Below, piece after piece: positions 15,247 through 25,500 of a DNA stretch of 64,000 nucleotides (positions are counted from its first letter, which is position 1; the number at the start of each line of letters is the position of its first letter). Source of the DNA: Methanobacteriota archaeon (GTDB lineage Archaea > Thermoplasmatota > E2 > JACPAO01 > JAHWKR01); assembly GCA_019347805.1 (NCBI GenBank), contig JAHWKR010000009.1:1-64000 (forward strand), given 5' to 3'. The position numbers were made by a program, and so were the translations under genes. The notes under the pieces were generated by a model. The model had not been told where the DNA came from. It saw only the letters and a program-made list of their open reading frames with translations, and made no database searches.

Positions 15247-16695
15247 ATGCGAAAAAGTGACATACCCCAAGTCCATGGAGCGGGCATGGCGGGAGCGACG
15301 AACGGAGCCAGACCGGATTTTGTGGTGCAGGGTGAACCGGCACGGCTCATCCCGATCCCGGGCGCAGGCAGGAACAACAAGGAGACGGCTGCGACCTCGG
15401 CCTTCCTTGCTACGATGATAGCCGTGGACGAGTTCGCCCAGGCGATCACCGATCTCATCGGGATCCACCTAGGAGCCAAGGCCAGGGTGCAATGCTACAC
15501 TGAAGTCGTCTTCAAGACCCCGAAGGGACAACCTAAGTTCCGTCCGGACGGGCTCATCCATATCGCGACAGGAAAGCAGGACCGCTATTTTCTCGTCGAG
15601 GCGAAAGTGGCCAACGCGGACCTCGATCCAGCACAGATCGAGGAATACGTGACGATCGCGAAGGAGTTCGGTGTCGAAGGGGTCATTACGATCTCGAACC
15701 AGTACGCCCCGCTTCCGACATACCATCCTGTGACCCTACCCAAGTCGAGGACGAAGGGAATCAACCTTTACCATTGGTCTTGGACATCCATCTTGACGGA
15801 AGCACAAATCGCGGCCAAGCACACGGGCGTAGCCGACCCGGACCAGGCGTTCATCCTCAACGAACTGATCCGTTTCCTCGAGCATCCATCCGCCGGGGTC
15901 TTGGTCGCGCCATCGATGGGATCACAGTGGAGCGAGGGAACACGAGCGGCATTCCAAGGTCATGGGTTACACTCCGCCTCACCAGCCGTCGAGGCCATGG
16001 TCGGGTCCTGGCACCAATTGATCCGACACATCACGCTGGACCTTAGCGCCAGGTTGGGGCGCCCCGTCACGCTCTATCTGACGAGAAAGCACCGCGGGGC
16101 CCCGGAAGACCGCCTTCGTCACGATTGCCAGTCGCTCCAGGTAACCAAACGGCTCGTCTCGGAAATCGAGATTCCAGACGCAGCGTCCAGGCTCCTGCTC
16201 ATATGCGACTTCCAACGTCGGGCACTCGAGGCCCGCATGACACTCAACGCTCCCACAGACAAGGCCCAGGTGCGCGCACATCGAACTTGGATCAAGGGTC
16301 AATTATCGAAAAGTGATGACCCGAACATCGGCATCGTGGCCCATTGGCCAGGTCGGGCACCGTCCACCACGGACACCCTGGGCAGGCTCGACACTGAAGA
16401 CTCAACGCTGATTCCCAACGGCATCACCATGATGCCGACGAAATTCGAGATATTCCGGCTCCTCGATCTTGGGGATAAGATCACACAGACGACCAAGTTC
16501 CCCGATTACTGCAAGAGCTTCCTGTGGTCATATTACAAGGACATCGGTCAGCATTTGCGGCCGTACCAAGCACCGGCCCCCCGTGCAAAGGAACCCCCCA
16601 CACTCAGGGAAGACGGCCTGACTCTCGGAGACCCTGGGCCATCGATCGAGGAAGTGGCGCTGGAAATAGAGGAACATTTGACGCCAACGGATTAG
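15247..16695 (+). CDS. Putative PD-(D/E)XK nuclease-fold protein
   Basis: A 482-residue protein not placed in a named family. An internal block has the order expected of a restriction-endonuclease-like core: FRPDGLIHI (Asp101), then FLVEAKV (Glu118, Lys120) after a short turn, preceded by a possible helix-borne acidic residue (TEVVFK). Conserved-looking VEGVITISNQYAPLPTYHPV and INLYHWSWTSILTEAQ follow. The C-terminal half is unassigned. It is followed after 19 bp by an unknown 178-aa gene, the two probably forming an operon at the right end of the low-GC island. A role in DNA cleavage or defence is an inference from the motif and context. Confidence 0.55.
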   Translation: MRKSDIPQVHGAGMAGATNGARPDFVVQGEPARLIPIPGAGRNNKETAATSAFLATMIAVDEFAQAITDLIGIHLGAKARVQCYTEVVFKTPKGQPKFRPDGLIHIATGKQDRYFLVEAKVANADLDPAQIEEYVTIAKEFGVEGVITISNQYAPLPTYHPVTLPKSRTKGINLYHWSWTSILTEAQIAAKHTGVADPDQAFILNELIRFLEHPSAGVLVAPSMGSQWSEGTRAAFQGHGLHSASPAVEAMVGSWHQLIRHITLDLSARLGRPVTLYLTRKHRGAPEDRLRHDCQSLQVTKRLVSEIEIPDAASRLLLICDFQRRALEARMTLNAPTDKAQVRAHRTWIKGQLSKSDDPNIGIVAHWPGRAPSTTDTLGRLDTEDSTLIPNGITMMPTKFEIFRLLDLGDKITQTTKFPDYCKSFLWSYYKDIGQHLRPYQAPAPRAKEPPTLREDGLTLGDPGPSIEEVALEIEEHLTPTD

Positions 16696-16714
16696 CCCCC
16701 CACTTCGTGAGAAA

Positions 16715-17251
16715 ATGAACCCCGAATTGATCGACCTGATGAGGCACCGCGTCGCCAGTACGTCCGTTGGTGCCTCTACTGCGCGGGGAATGGGCCCGAA
16801 GGGCACCATCGAATCAGCCAGGGCCTTTCTCAGATCTATCGACTTAAACAAATTCGCCACTGAGTCAGAGGCGGAATTTCGATCAGTCCTGAACCGCACC
16901 ACGCGCGCCTACAAGAGGAAATTACCCGCCGGTGCCCAACACTGGGGAGCATCCCGCAAGTTCCTGAACATTTTTCTGCGGGGCGTCGTCTACCAAAAGT
17001 ATCTCGTCAATCACTTCGGCTTGCACCATATTGAGCCGTGGCTCGAGGTCCCAATGGACAGTCACGTTGCCAAACGACTACGCCAGGAACTAGGTGGAGT
17101 GGAAGCGGTACCCCGGTGGCGAACGGTCATCAGCCTTGATGCGCGTATTAACGACCAGTATCAGAGATTCGCATCCGAAGTCGCTGCCAGGAAAGGAATT
17201 GATCGGGTTCATCTTGACCTCATCTACTGGAGGCATCTTCATGACAGTTAG
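16715..17251 (+). CDS. Conserved-looking protein of unknown function
   Basis: A 178-residue soluble protein. From memory, similar sequences with GAQHWGASRKFLNIFLRGVVYQKYL and IEPWLEVPMDSHVAKRLR are widespread hypothetical proteins in bacteria, but I cannot name a family. It is helical, with basic and aromatic residues and no catalytic signature that I can see; the C-terminus reads RVHLDLIYWR. It follows the PD-(D/E)XK-like gene by 19 bp and has the same AT-richer codon use. The next 199 bp contain only an AT-rich stretch (17275-17295) and the promoter of the following gene. Confidence 0.55.
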   Translation: MNPELIDLMRHRVASTSVGASTARGMGPKGTIESARAFLRSIDLNKFATESEAEFRSVLNRTTRAYKRKLPAGAQHWGASRKFLNIFLRGVVYQKYLVNHFGLHHIEPWLEVPMDSHVAKRLRQELGGVEAVPRWRTVISLDARINDQYQRFASEVAARKGIDRVHLDLIYWRHLHDS

Positions 17252-17450
17252 CCCTTCGATGGTTCGACTTGCGCATTAACTTTTATTTGATCATGTGAAC
17301 CCAGACGACCCGAGGCCAGCCACAAGCAAGATCACCAGTACTGCTCCGACCGCGTGACGCATCCAGCCCGGCATGGCATATCCTACGCAACCCAAGACTT
17401 GCCAGCCACCGCAACGCTTTTTACCCAACATCCACCCCTCCTGACCGTCC

Positions 17451-18971
17451 GTGGTCCCTGTGCGCGTCTCCAACACCCTTCTCGCCGTCCTGTTCGTCGC
17501 CCCGGTCTTCGCGGGCTGCATCGTCGGAGACACCCCGGAAGAACCCCTCCAGGATGTCCTGCCGAGCCTGGTGAACGCCACTTTGAAGGACGCCGAAGGC
17601 GCCATCGCCTCCCTTGCCCTCATCGCAGGCCTCGACGCAGACGGCACACCACTCTGGTACGAGACGAGCCGGCTCGACGGCCGCATCGAGAACAAGACCA
17701 TCGGCGCCGAGGTCGACCGCCTCGTCGCCTGGTCGAACGGAAGCGCCTACGAGATCACCTTCGAAGCACAAGGCCGCGCCGACCTCGTCCTGTCCGACAC
17801 CCTCGTCGACCTGCCCCACCCCGCCCCCGTCTCCGAGCGCATCGCGTTCACCGACTCCACCTTCCCGCTCCAACTCGGCACCACCTGCCTCGAAAAAGAC
17901 GACGGCGACATGGGCTGCGGTCTCGACGAACCCTCAATCGAGGTGGACGGCCGCGGTTGGATCTATTACACCGCCGTCTGCTGTTTCTTCGTCTCGAGCC
18001 CCGTGTGGGTCTCCAAGGACGGTGGCGCCACCTTCGAACCCCTCGAACACCCCATGAAGGACGTCTACGGCAACGAAGGCGACCTCGCCATCGATGACGA
18101 AGGCAACCTCTACTACATGGACATCGATCTTGCGACCTTCGGCATCGCCCGCTGGAACGCCGAACTGGAGCCCCAGTACAGCTACCGGCGCCCCGGTGAA
18201 CCGCTCGTCGACCGGCCCTGGATCCGCGCCGGAGAAGGAGGCGTCGTCCACGCCATCTACAACACCGGTGTCGACACCGTCTATTACCGCTCCACCGACC
18301 ACGCCCTCACCTTCAGTGCAGCACCGGAAGCACGTTTCGGCAGCGCCCTCGCCCGCGCCTACTCGGACGTCCAGCGCGGCATCGTCGGTATGGTGAACGC
18401 CGGCGACTACATGGAATCGACCGACGCCGGCGTCACCTGGGGCGAACGCACTGACGTCCCCCGTTGCAGCGCCGACACCGCCTCCGTCGATGAAGCCGGC
18501 AACGTGTGGTACCAAGGCAAAGGCTGCGTCATCGGAAGACTCGCCGATGGGAACTGGACGAAGCCCATGCTGCTGGCGCCCGGCATCACGAAATCCTTCA
18601 CCTGGATGGGCGCCGGAGCCGAAGGCGCGGTCGCCACAGCCTACTATGGGCAGATCGAGGAACCCAGTCATGCCGAAGCCCTCGGCATCGAGACGAACGG
18701 TTGGTACCTCTTCGTCTCCTGGTCCAACGACGCCCACAGCGAGACACCCCACTGGGCCCACATGCTCGTCGACCCCGACCCGCTCGGCTTCGACGACCTG
18801 GGAAGACGCCTCGGTGACTTCTTCCAGACCGTCATCGGCCCTGACGGCGCCATCCACATCGCCTACTCGATGAACGCCGAGATGGACGACTCCGCCACCT
18901 CGGTCTACCGCAAGGTCGGACCGGTCGCCGGGCTCGCACCGACCAAGCCGCTCGTCGGGCCGTTCGCTTAG
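17451..18971 (+). CDS. BNR/Asp-box beta-propeller lipoprotein
   Basis: A 506-residue surface lipoprotein: signal peptide with lipobox FAGC (cysteine ~23), start GTG 17451 (GTG 17460 also possible) about 30 bp after a TTTTTA box. It contains Asp-box/BNR motifs: VSKDGGATFEP, STDHALTFS and STDAGVTW, each of the S-x-D-x-G-x-T-W/F type that caps propeller blades in sialidases and related proteins. The acidic and tyrosine residues that define true sialidases are not obvious, so enzymatic activity is uncertain. Possible sugar or polymer binding on the cell surface. It opens a stretch of four secreted proteins. Confidence 0.7.
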   Translation: MVPVRVSNTLLAVLFVAPVFAGCIVGDTPEEPLQDVLPSLVNATLKDAEGAIASLALIAGLDADGTPLWYETSRLDGRIENKTIGAEVDRLVAWSNGSAYEITFEAQGRADLVLSDTLVDLPHPAPVSERIAFTDSTFPLQLGTTCLEKDDGDMGCGLDEPSIEVDGRGWIYYTAVCCFFVSSPVWVSKDGGATFEPLEHPMKDVYGNEGDLAIDDEGNLYYMDIDLATFGIARWNAELEPQYSYRRPGEPLVDRPWIRAGEGGVVHAIYNTGVDTVYYRSTDHALTFSAAPEARFGSALARAYSDVQRGIVGMVNAGDYMESTDAGVTWGERTDVPRCSADTASVDEAGNVWYQGKGCVIGRLADGNWTKPMLLAPGITKSFTWMGAGAEGAVATAYYGQIEEPSHAEALGIETNGWYLFVSWSNDAHSETPHWAHMLVDPDPLGFDDLGRRLGDFFQTVIGPDGAIHIAYSMNAEMDDSATSVYRKVGPVAGLAPTKPLVGPFA

Positions 18972-19033
18972 CGAGAAGGAGAGAAAAGGCCGGGACGGAA
19001 CCCGGCCTTGCCAGACGGGACCGGCTGTCCCAC

Positions 19034-20914
19034 CTAGCAGTTGTTGTCCTTCCACGACTGCGGCATGTTCTCGTGCGCACACGGGTCCCAGACCGGCGGC
19101 GTGAAGAACGCATCCTCGCCGCGCGTGATGGTCGGCAGCTTGAGGACGCTCCCCGCATCCTCCACGGTGACCGGTGTCACCACCGTCGACGGGAGATAAT
19201 CCCACACGGTCGGCGTGAGGCGCAACTCCAGAACGGTGCCATTCGCGACGAACACGTCCATCGGGAAGAACTCCATCTGCGCCGTGATCGTTTCACCGGG
19301 GACGACGGTCTGCATCTCGTCGCCACCGGCATGGTAACGCAGGTCCATGACGGCGTGTCCGATGTGCGCTCCGTCGGCGAGCAGTGTCGCCCCGATCTGT
19401 CCGCCCGGTCCACCCGGCGTCACCTGGACATGCAGGCGCGGCAGACCGGCGATGCGCAGGTCCTCTTGCAGTTCCATGGTGTAGACCGGACCGGTGGACG
19501 TGGATGTCAGGGTCGGCGCGCCGAACAACCCGCCTGGAGGCACGTCCTGTCCGCTGTGGGGACCGAACGTGCGGTCCCCGGACGTGAACGCCAGGTCGCC
19601 ACCCAAAGCCAGAACGTCCCATGCGACATCGCGCGGTGGCCAGGTCTCCTCGATCCGCCAGGCACCCTGCTGGTCCTGCATCTCGACGACGAGCTCCGGC
19701 TTCGGTCCGGTGCCCTTCAGATAGTGGTCGAACCACTCCAAAAGGTCCTGCGCCCAATCGAAGCGCACCGTCGAACCCTCAGGGCCGATGCGGGTCCCAT
19801 GCTCGCTCGGACGGTCCGGATAGTTGTGCGCCCACTGTCCGAACAGGCCCTTCATCTCCAGGCCCTTCTCCTCCAGTTGTTGATAGTAGGGGAACGCCAT
19901 GTGGGGATCGACGTTCCAATCCTGCATGCCGTGGATGAAATAGACGCTCCCTTTGTAATTCTGGAGCACCTCATCACCGAAGCTGCGTTCCTCCCAATAG
20001 CGCGCCATCTCCGGTGTCTGCTCGGACCCGAGCGCGTAGGTGGTGGCGCCGTGCGCGAGGGCGGTCTGTGTGTCGGGGCAGATCGTGTTCTCCGCCGCCT
20101 GGCGTGCCTGCAGCACGGGGTCGAGGTCTTTCTGGGTGTAGGTGAACGTGTAGTAGATGCCCCACAACAAGCCAGGCCCGCGGCTTTCCGCCGATCCGTT
20201 CTTCCACATCAGATCCTTCTGACCGGTGAGACCGGAGATCGGCACCACCGTCTTGACGTACGGGTTGCCGTCCATCGCCGCCTCCCAAGGCGTCGAACCG
20301 TCATAGCTGCGCCCGGTCAAAGCGACGTTGCCGTTCGACCACGGTGCGGTGCCGAGCCATTCCGCCGCCGCCTGGACGCCCGCCTGTTCGACCGGTCCCA
20401 TGAGGTCCATGCAACCGCCGGAATCACCGGTACCCATCACGCTCACCTGCGCGATGGCATAGCCGTGCGGCACGAGGTTGTCGATGAGGAACTTGCCGAG
20501 GCGTCCCGCCGGTTTCGTGGCGTGCTCGTCGAACAGGAGTTCTCCATAGTAGGGTCCCGCATCGGCGACGACCGGGACCTTGCATTCATCGGGCAGTTCC
20601 GCCGCGGCCCAATCGCAGCCCTCGATGTCGGGCAGGAAGATGCCCATGTGCGCCTGCTGCACCGGAAGTCCGTTGCCGAGCGGCACCTCGACATCGAAGG
20701 AGACGCCGAAGCCGGGCAGGATGTCATAGACGCCCGCTTCGAGGGTCTTGCTCCATCTGCCGGTCGTGTCGAACTCCAGCACGTGCCGGTCGCGGATCGG
20801 GACGAGCGAAGGCGTCTCATCATCTTCGACGGAAGCGACAGGTTCCTTCTCCCCGGCGATGCAGCCGGAGACGATCGAGGCAAGGAGGACGAGGACGACA
20901 AGGTGGGACCGCAT
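19034..20914 (-). CDS. CocE/NonD-family serine hydrolase lipoprotein (X-Pro dipeptidyl-peptidase-like)
   Basis: A 626-residue lipid-anchored hydrolase. The start is set at ATG 20912-20914 because it gives signal peptide MRSHLVVLVLLASIVSGC with a lipobox; the 867-aa track ORF extends through an unrelated region. The peptidase S15/CocE domain shows nucleophile elbow TGRSYDGSTPW, an aspartate region QDWNVDPHMAF, and the family's C-terminal jelly-roll domain (GGLFGAPTLTSTSTGPVYT...VTPGGPGGQIGATLLADG). Family members cleave X-Pro dipeptides, esters or amides such as cocaine esters. An extracellular location suggests peptide scavenging (inference). The stop is 60 bp from the convergent BNR gene. 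Confidence 0.8.
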   Translation of the reverse strand: MRSHLVVLVLLASIVSGCIAGEKEPVASVEDDETPSLVPIRDRHVLEFDTTGRWSKTLEAGVYDILPGFGVSFDVEVPLGNGLPVQQAHMGIFLPDIEGCDWAAAELPDECKVPVVADAGPYYGELLFDEHATKPAGRLGKFLIDNLVPHGYAIAQVSVMGTGDSGGCMDLMGPVEQAGVQAAAEWLGTAPWSNGNVALTGRSYDGSTPWEAAMDGNPYVKTVVPISGLTGQKDLMWKNGSAESRGPGLLWGIYYTFTYTQKDLDPVLQARQAAENTICPDTQTALAHGATTYALGSEQTPEMARYWEERSFGDEVLQNYKGSVYFIHGMQDWNVDPHMAFPYYQQLEEKGLEMKGLFGQWAHNYPDRPSEHGTRIGPEGSTVRFDWAQDLLEWFDHYLKGTGPKPELVVEMQDQQGAWRIEETWPPRDVAWDVLALGGDLAFTSGDRTFGPHSGQDVPPGGLFGAPTLTSTSTGPVYTMELQEDLRIAGLPRLHVQVTPGGPGGQIGATLLADGAHIGHAVMDLRYHAGGDEMQTVVPGETITAQMEFFPMDVFVANGTVLELRLTPTVWDYLPSTVVTPVTVEDAGSVLKLPTITRGEDAFFTPPVWDPCAHENMPQSWKDNNC

Positions 20915-21026
20915 AGGGCGGAGAGCGGGAGAGGAGGTTCTTGGTCTTTCTGGTGTTCGGCTCCGCGATTCCCCTAGAGGGGTATGTGGGGATGATGAAA
21001 GACGTGCTACAGGAGACGGCGCAGGA

Positions 21027-22247
21027 TCACCGACGCATCCGGCCGAACAGCAGCATGCCGGCGAGCGCCACCAAGAACGGAACGGCGGCGGTCCAGAGCG
21101 CGACCGGAACACCCTCCCGCCCGCTACCCCGCTCGTCGCTCGATTCGGCGAAGGCGAGCGGTCCCGCACCGCTGACCACCGCCACGTGGCTGCGCGCGCC
21201 CGACAGCGCGCTCTTCGTACCACAAGGGCCGATCTCGTCGATGACCCGGTCGATGCGCACGAGCCCGTAGCCGAACGCATGGTCACGTCCCGGCTCCCCC
21301 AGGTCCTCGGCCGTGTCCTGGAACACCGTGCGCAGATCAGCCGCCGACAGGTCGGGCCGACACGAGAGCGCCAGAGCGAACGCCCCCGCCACGTGGGGTG
21401 CCGCCATCGAAGTCCCGCTGGCGCGCCGATATCCTCCGTCGAGATCCGTCGAGACGATGCGTCTGCCGGGGGCCGAGAACTCCACTTCCGGCCCGCGGCC
21501 GGACGAACCGACACGCTCGCCAGCCGCATCGACGGCCGCGACCGCGATGACCTCCGGATAGGCGCCGGGGAACTTGACGCAGTCGTCGTCCTCGCATTCG
21601 CGGCCCGAGTTGCCGACGGCCGCGACCAGGACCACACCCTCGGACGCCGCGTGCTCCACCGCCGTCCGCAACGCCGTCGAACTGGTCTTCGTGCCGAGGC
21701 TCATGAGGATGACGTGCGCACCGGCGTCGACCGCGCGATGAACGCCCCGCGCGACGGCGGCATGGTCCCCGCCGCATTTCTCCTCGCCGCGCGGCCCGAT
21801 GACCTGGATGGGCAGCAAGCGCACCTGGGCCGCACCCGCGACCCCTTCGCCGTTGCCCATCGTCGCGCCGAGGATCCCCGCCACGTGGGTGCCGTGGCCG
21901 CACGTGTCCTCCGGCTCTGTGTCGTCCCCCACCTCATCGTAGCCGGGCAGGATGCGCGACGGATCGAGGTCCGGGTGGTCGCGCACGATGCCGGTGTCGA
22001 GGACAGCGACAAGGACCTCGCGGGAGCCGTTCCCGGCCGACGCCCAGGCGAGCGGGAACCCCATCTGGCGCAAGCCGTACTGGCCGTCGAAGTAGCGGTC
22101 GGCCGGGGCCGGCGCGACGACAGGGACGGCCGGCGACGCCGCTGCAGGCCCCACGAGGACCAGGAGGAACACCGCGAGGATGACGAAAGGGCGGCTGAAG
22201 GTCGGTCCCCGAATGCGGCGGCGAGGAGGGTCTCCATGTCCACCCAT
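21027..22247 (-). CDS. Subtilisin-like serine protease, C-terminally membrane-anchored
   Basis: A 406-residue S8 family protease. The catalytic triad is complete: Asp in VAVLDTGIVRDHPDL, His in CGHGTHVAGILGA, Ser in ASGTSMAAPHVAGAF, with the oxyanion asparagine in VVLVAAVGNSGRE. An N-terminal signal sequence (FVILAVFLLVLVGPAAA) exports it, and a C-terminal hydrophobic segment ending LLFGRMRR should hold it in the membrane with the catalytic domain outside. Leaderless start: GTTTATACG lies about 31 bp upstream. It is divergent from the giant propeller gene across a 270-bp promoter region. Likely surface proteolysis or protein maturation. Confidence 0.88.
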   Translation of the reverse strand: MGGHGDPPRRRIRGPTFSRPFVILAVFLLVLVGPAAASPAVPVVAPAPADRYFDGQYGLRQMGFPLAWASAGNGSREVLVAVLDTGIVRDHPDLDPSRILPGYDEVGDDTEPEDTCGHGTHVAGILGATMGNGEGVAGAAQVRLLPIQVIGPRGEEKCGGDHAAVARGVHRAVDAGAHVILMSLGTKTSSTALRTAVEHAASEGVVLVAAVGNSGRECEDDDCVKFPGAYPEVIAVAAVDAAGERVGSSGRGPEVEFSAPGRRIVSTDLDGGYRRASGTSMAAPHVAGAFALALSCRPDLSAADLRTVFQDTAEDLGEPGRDHAFGYGLVRIDRVIDEIGPCGTKSALSGARSHVAVVSGAGPLAFAESSDERGSGREGVPVALWTAAVPFLVALAGMLLFGRMRR

Positions 22248-22556
22248 AGAACGCTTCCGTGCTCAGGGGGAGACGTATAAACGCTTGTCCGCAGAGCCGA
22301 AGGTGCGCATGTCGACGTTGTGCAGGTGTGGTGGCCGGACAGGCAAGACCCATATCGGACAACGGGGCGCTTCGACCCGCCGCCGACCCCTTGCCCACCG
22401 GAAATGCGATGCCAAGCTCGCCGGCCTCTCCTGGCCCCACCCTCCCCTCGCCGTCTGATGGTTCCAAAAGCCCCCGCTTGAAGAACGCCTTTTAGCTCCG
22501 TAAACAGCTTTCGCGTGACAGAGACCCCAGGTCAGGTCACGCCCGAGGCAGACCCC

Positions 22557-25500
22557 ATGCGTCGCATCACGAAGATCGGTTCGGTACTCATCGCCCTCCT
22601 TGTGGCAGTGCCGGCCCTGTCCTACATGGACCTCTTCGGAGGCGCCGAGGCGGCACCCGAGGCCCCGCTCCTCTACAGCGTGCAGACCCCACACCCCGTC
22701 CGTCACGTGGCCTACGCCAACGGACCCGTCGACCCAGCGGCCGCCCCCGGCGCCCAACGCTTCGTCTACGCCTACGTCATCGACGCCCCCGACGGCGACC
22801 TCCTCTTCATCCGCGAAAAAGTGGAGGATGGCACCGTCTTCTTCCAATCCGGTGTCGACGGCGCGCCCCGCTTCGACAACGTCACCGGCATCGCCATCTC
22901 CCACGACGGCCTCAGTCTCGTCCTCGGCACGCACGAAGGCGTCGTGCACTACTTCACCTCCAACAGCCGCTCGTACGACACGCATGTCACCTACGACACC
23001 CGCAGCCACGTCACAGACGTCGCCATCGACCTGTCGGGCCGCTACAGCACGGCCGTGACCTACCACGGCGACGTCTACTTCTTCGAACGCGACCGCCTCG
23101 TCGCCACCGGCCTCCCCTACTTCCACCACAACCCGCTCACGCCCTTCGGCCTCCTCAATCCCGACGGCCTACCCCCCGGTGTGCTCGACCCGATCCCGGA
23201 ACGGGTCCCCGTGCACAACGTCACCGCCCTCGACCTCACCCTGCGCGTCTACACCGACGTCGACATCGGAGGACTCCCCTCGGGACCCAACGACCCGGCC
23301 GGCCTCGGTGTCGTCGCCACCAGCGCCGACGGACAGGTCTTCTCCTTCAACGTCGCCTCCTTCTCGCCCATCCGCGTCACCGGCGTCGGCGCGGTCCCAC
23401 AGGCCGCCGCCCAACCGGCCGCCTACCGCCTCACCGAAGGCCGCTGCACCGAACACACACTCCAAGGCGTCACCTTCCGGATGCCCTGCGACAGCGCCGC
23501 CCTCGCCGACCTCATCGACCAACTCGACGGCCTCAGCTCCGGCATCGCCACCGAGATCCTCAGCACGGTCTCCGACACCGTGCGCGCCCAGACGGTCCTC
23601 GATCCGGTGCTCGGGGTGCTCGGCCGAGAGGATTCCGTCCGACCTGTCATCGCCCTCGAGGCGACGGAAGGACTCGCCGCCCAAGGGGCGCACCTGTTCG
23701 TCGTCGCGCTCTCCGACGGCGAGGTCCATGGTTTCCGCTCCGTCTTCGCAAGCGGCAACGGCGACCCGCTCGAGCCGATGTGGACCACGAAGCCGACCCC
23801 CGGCCTCACCAGTCTCGACCTCAGCAACCTGTTCGCGACGAACGGACGCATCGTCGCCCGCATGGCGACCGGGTCCGATGACGGCACGGTGCGTCTCTAT
23901 CGCGCCGAGCCCGTCGCACCCGACCTCGGCGACCCGCTCGAGCCCTACCGAAGCCATCAAACGAGCGGCGGCTCCGCGATCCACGCCGTCGGCGTCAGCC
24001 ACGGCGACGGGCAAGGCCTCGGTGGCGCCGGTGACCATGTCGCCGCCCTCACGGCCGACGGCCGCATCCTCCTTGTCCATGCCGTCAAGACCGACGGCTC
24101 CGGCGGACCCGAGCTGGTCTACACCGGCCTCCTGCCCGTCGCCGGGCTGCCGACGCACGCCGACCTCAGCGACGGCGGCTCGGTGCTCGCATCGACCGAA
24201 GACGCCGGTGTCGCCCTCTACGGTTTCCTCCTCGCGGTCGACCTCGTCGCGCCCACCAGCATCGGCAAGATGGAGACCTGGAGGGCGAAAGCGGTCGCCA
24301 CCGCCCGTGACGCGGCCGTCATCCGGTACGACTGGACCATCGAACCCACGAACCCCGACAGCACCGTCCTCCCGGTCACGCTGAGCGGAGAGACGGTCGA
24401 CCATGTCTTCACCGAAAAAGGCGTCTATTCCGTCCTCCTGGAGGTCGAGGACGCCCTCGGTTTCATCGCCAACGACACCACCACCGTCGCCGTCGGCGTC
24501 AAACCCCCCATCGTCCGCATGGCGCTCCCTTCGGGCACCGTGAAGGACGTCGACGTCACGATCGACCTCAACGGCACACGCGACCAGGACCCGTCCCCCG
24601 GTGCGGCCAACGACGGCATCAAGAGCCTCACGCTCGACCTCGGCGACGGCCGCAAGGGCATCCCTGTGGACCTCGCGACCAAGACCATCGTCGTCAACTG
24701 GACCAAGGCCGGCAGCTACACGGTCCGCGCCACCGCCACCGACCAGGACGGCCTGAGCGCCAGCACGCAACGGTCCATCACCATCAGCGACGACGGTGGT
24801 GAATGCGTCCCCTCGCCCTGTCCCCCACCGCCCTCGAGCGACATCCGCCTCACCGGCATGACGATGGCGCGCGACAGCGCCCACTCCGTGTCCTGGGGCG
24901 GCATCGCGACCGGCTCCGACGGCCGTTATGTCATCCGGGGCCCCACAGGCAGTATCCTCTTCGACTCCGGCGCGACATCCCCCGGCGCCCTCTCGAGCCC
25001 CATCCGCAACGCCGTCATGACGCCCGACGGCAGCGCCTTCGTGGCAGGATTGCAGAACGGCAGTGCCATGCACGTCCCCCTCGCCAGCCCCGCCACCCCG
25101 TTCTTCCTCAAGGTCACGGACGAACCCCTCGTCCACGCGCTCGTCAACGACGACGGCAGCGAAGTGCTCCTCGCCACGGCGAACGGGCTCCTCGTGCGCA
25201 TGGAGGCCGACCTGCGCCGCGAGGTCGCACGCTACGACATGGAGACCGAGATCACCCACGTCGTCGCCGACCAGCACTTCGTCCGCATCGTGGTCGTCGA
25301 CCGGACCAACACGGTCCAACTCTTCATGGGACGCGACCTCGCCTTCGGCCGCGACGACCACTTCGTCTCCGGGTCCAACGTCCGCAGCATCGCCATCACG
25401 CCCGACTTCGGCATCAACGGCCGCGGCAACCTCTATCTCGGCCGCGACGACGGACGCGTCCAGATCGTCGCCCTCACAGGAGACCGCATGTTCCCGGCCA

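Noticed and set aside
15114-15479. 121-aa minus-strand ORF
   Set aside because: Overlaps the start of the PD-(D/E)XK-like gene; no motifs and atypical composition.
17228-17300. Seventh attC-like site after the 178-aa gene (GTTAGCC ... ATTAAC)
   Set aside because: The half-sites are only about 35 bp apart, the arms do not pair, and no shared TCCAGCCGAC block is present.
7351-17450. Integron integrase or other tyrosine recombinase inside the array
   Set aside because: No ORF on either strand shows the R...H-x-x-R...Y recombinase pattern; the array is therefore described as lacking an integrase within this window.
20748-22280. 510-aa plus-strand ORF over the subtilase
   Set aside because: Antisense to an intact protease with a full catalytic triad; the translated product is low-complexity basic sequence.
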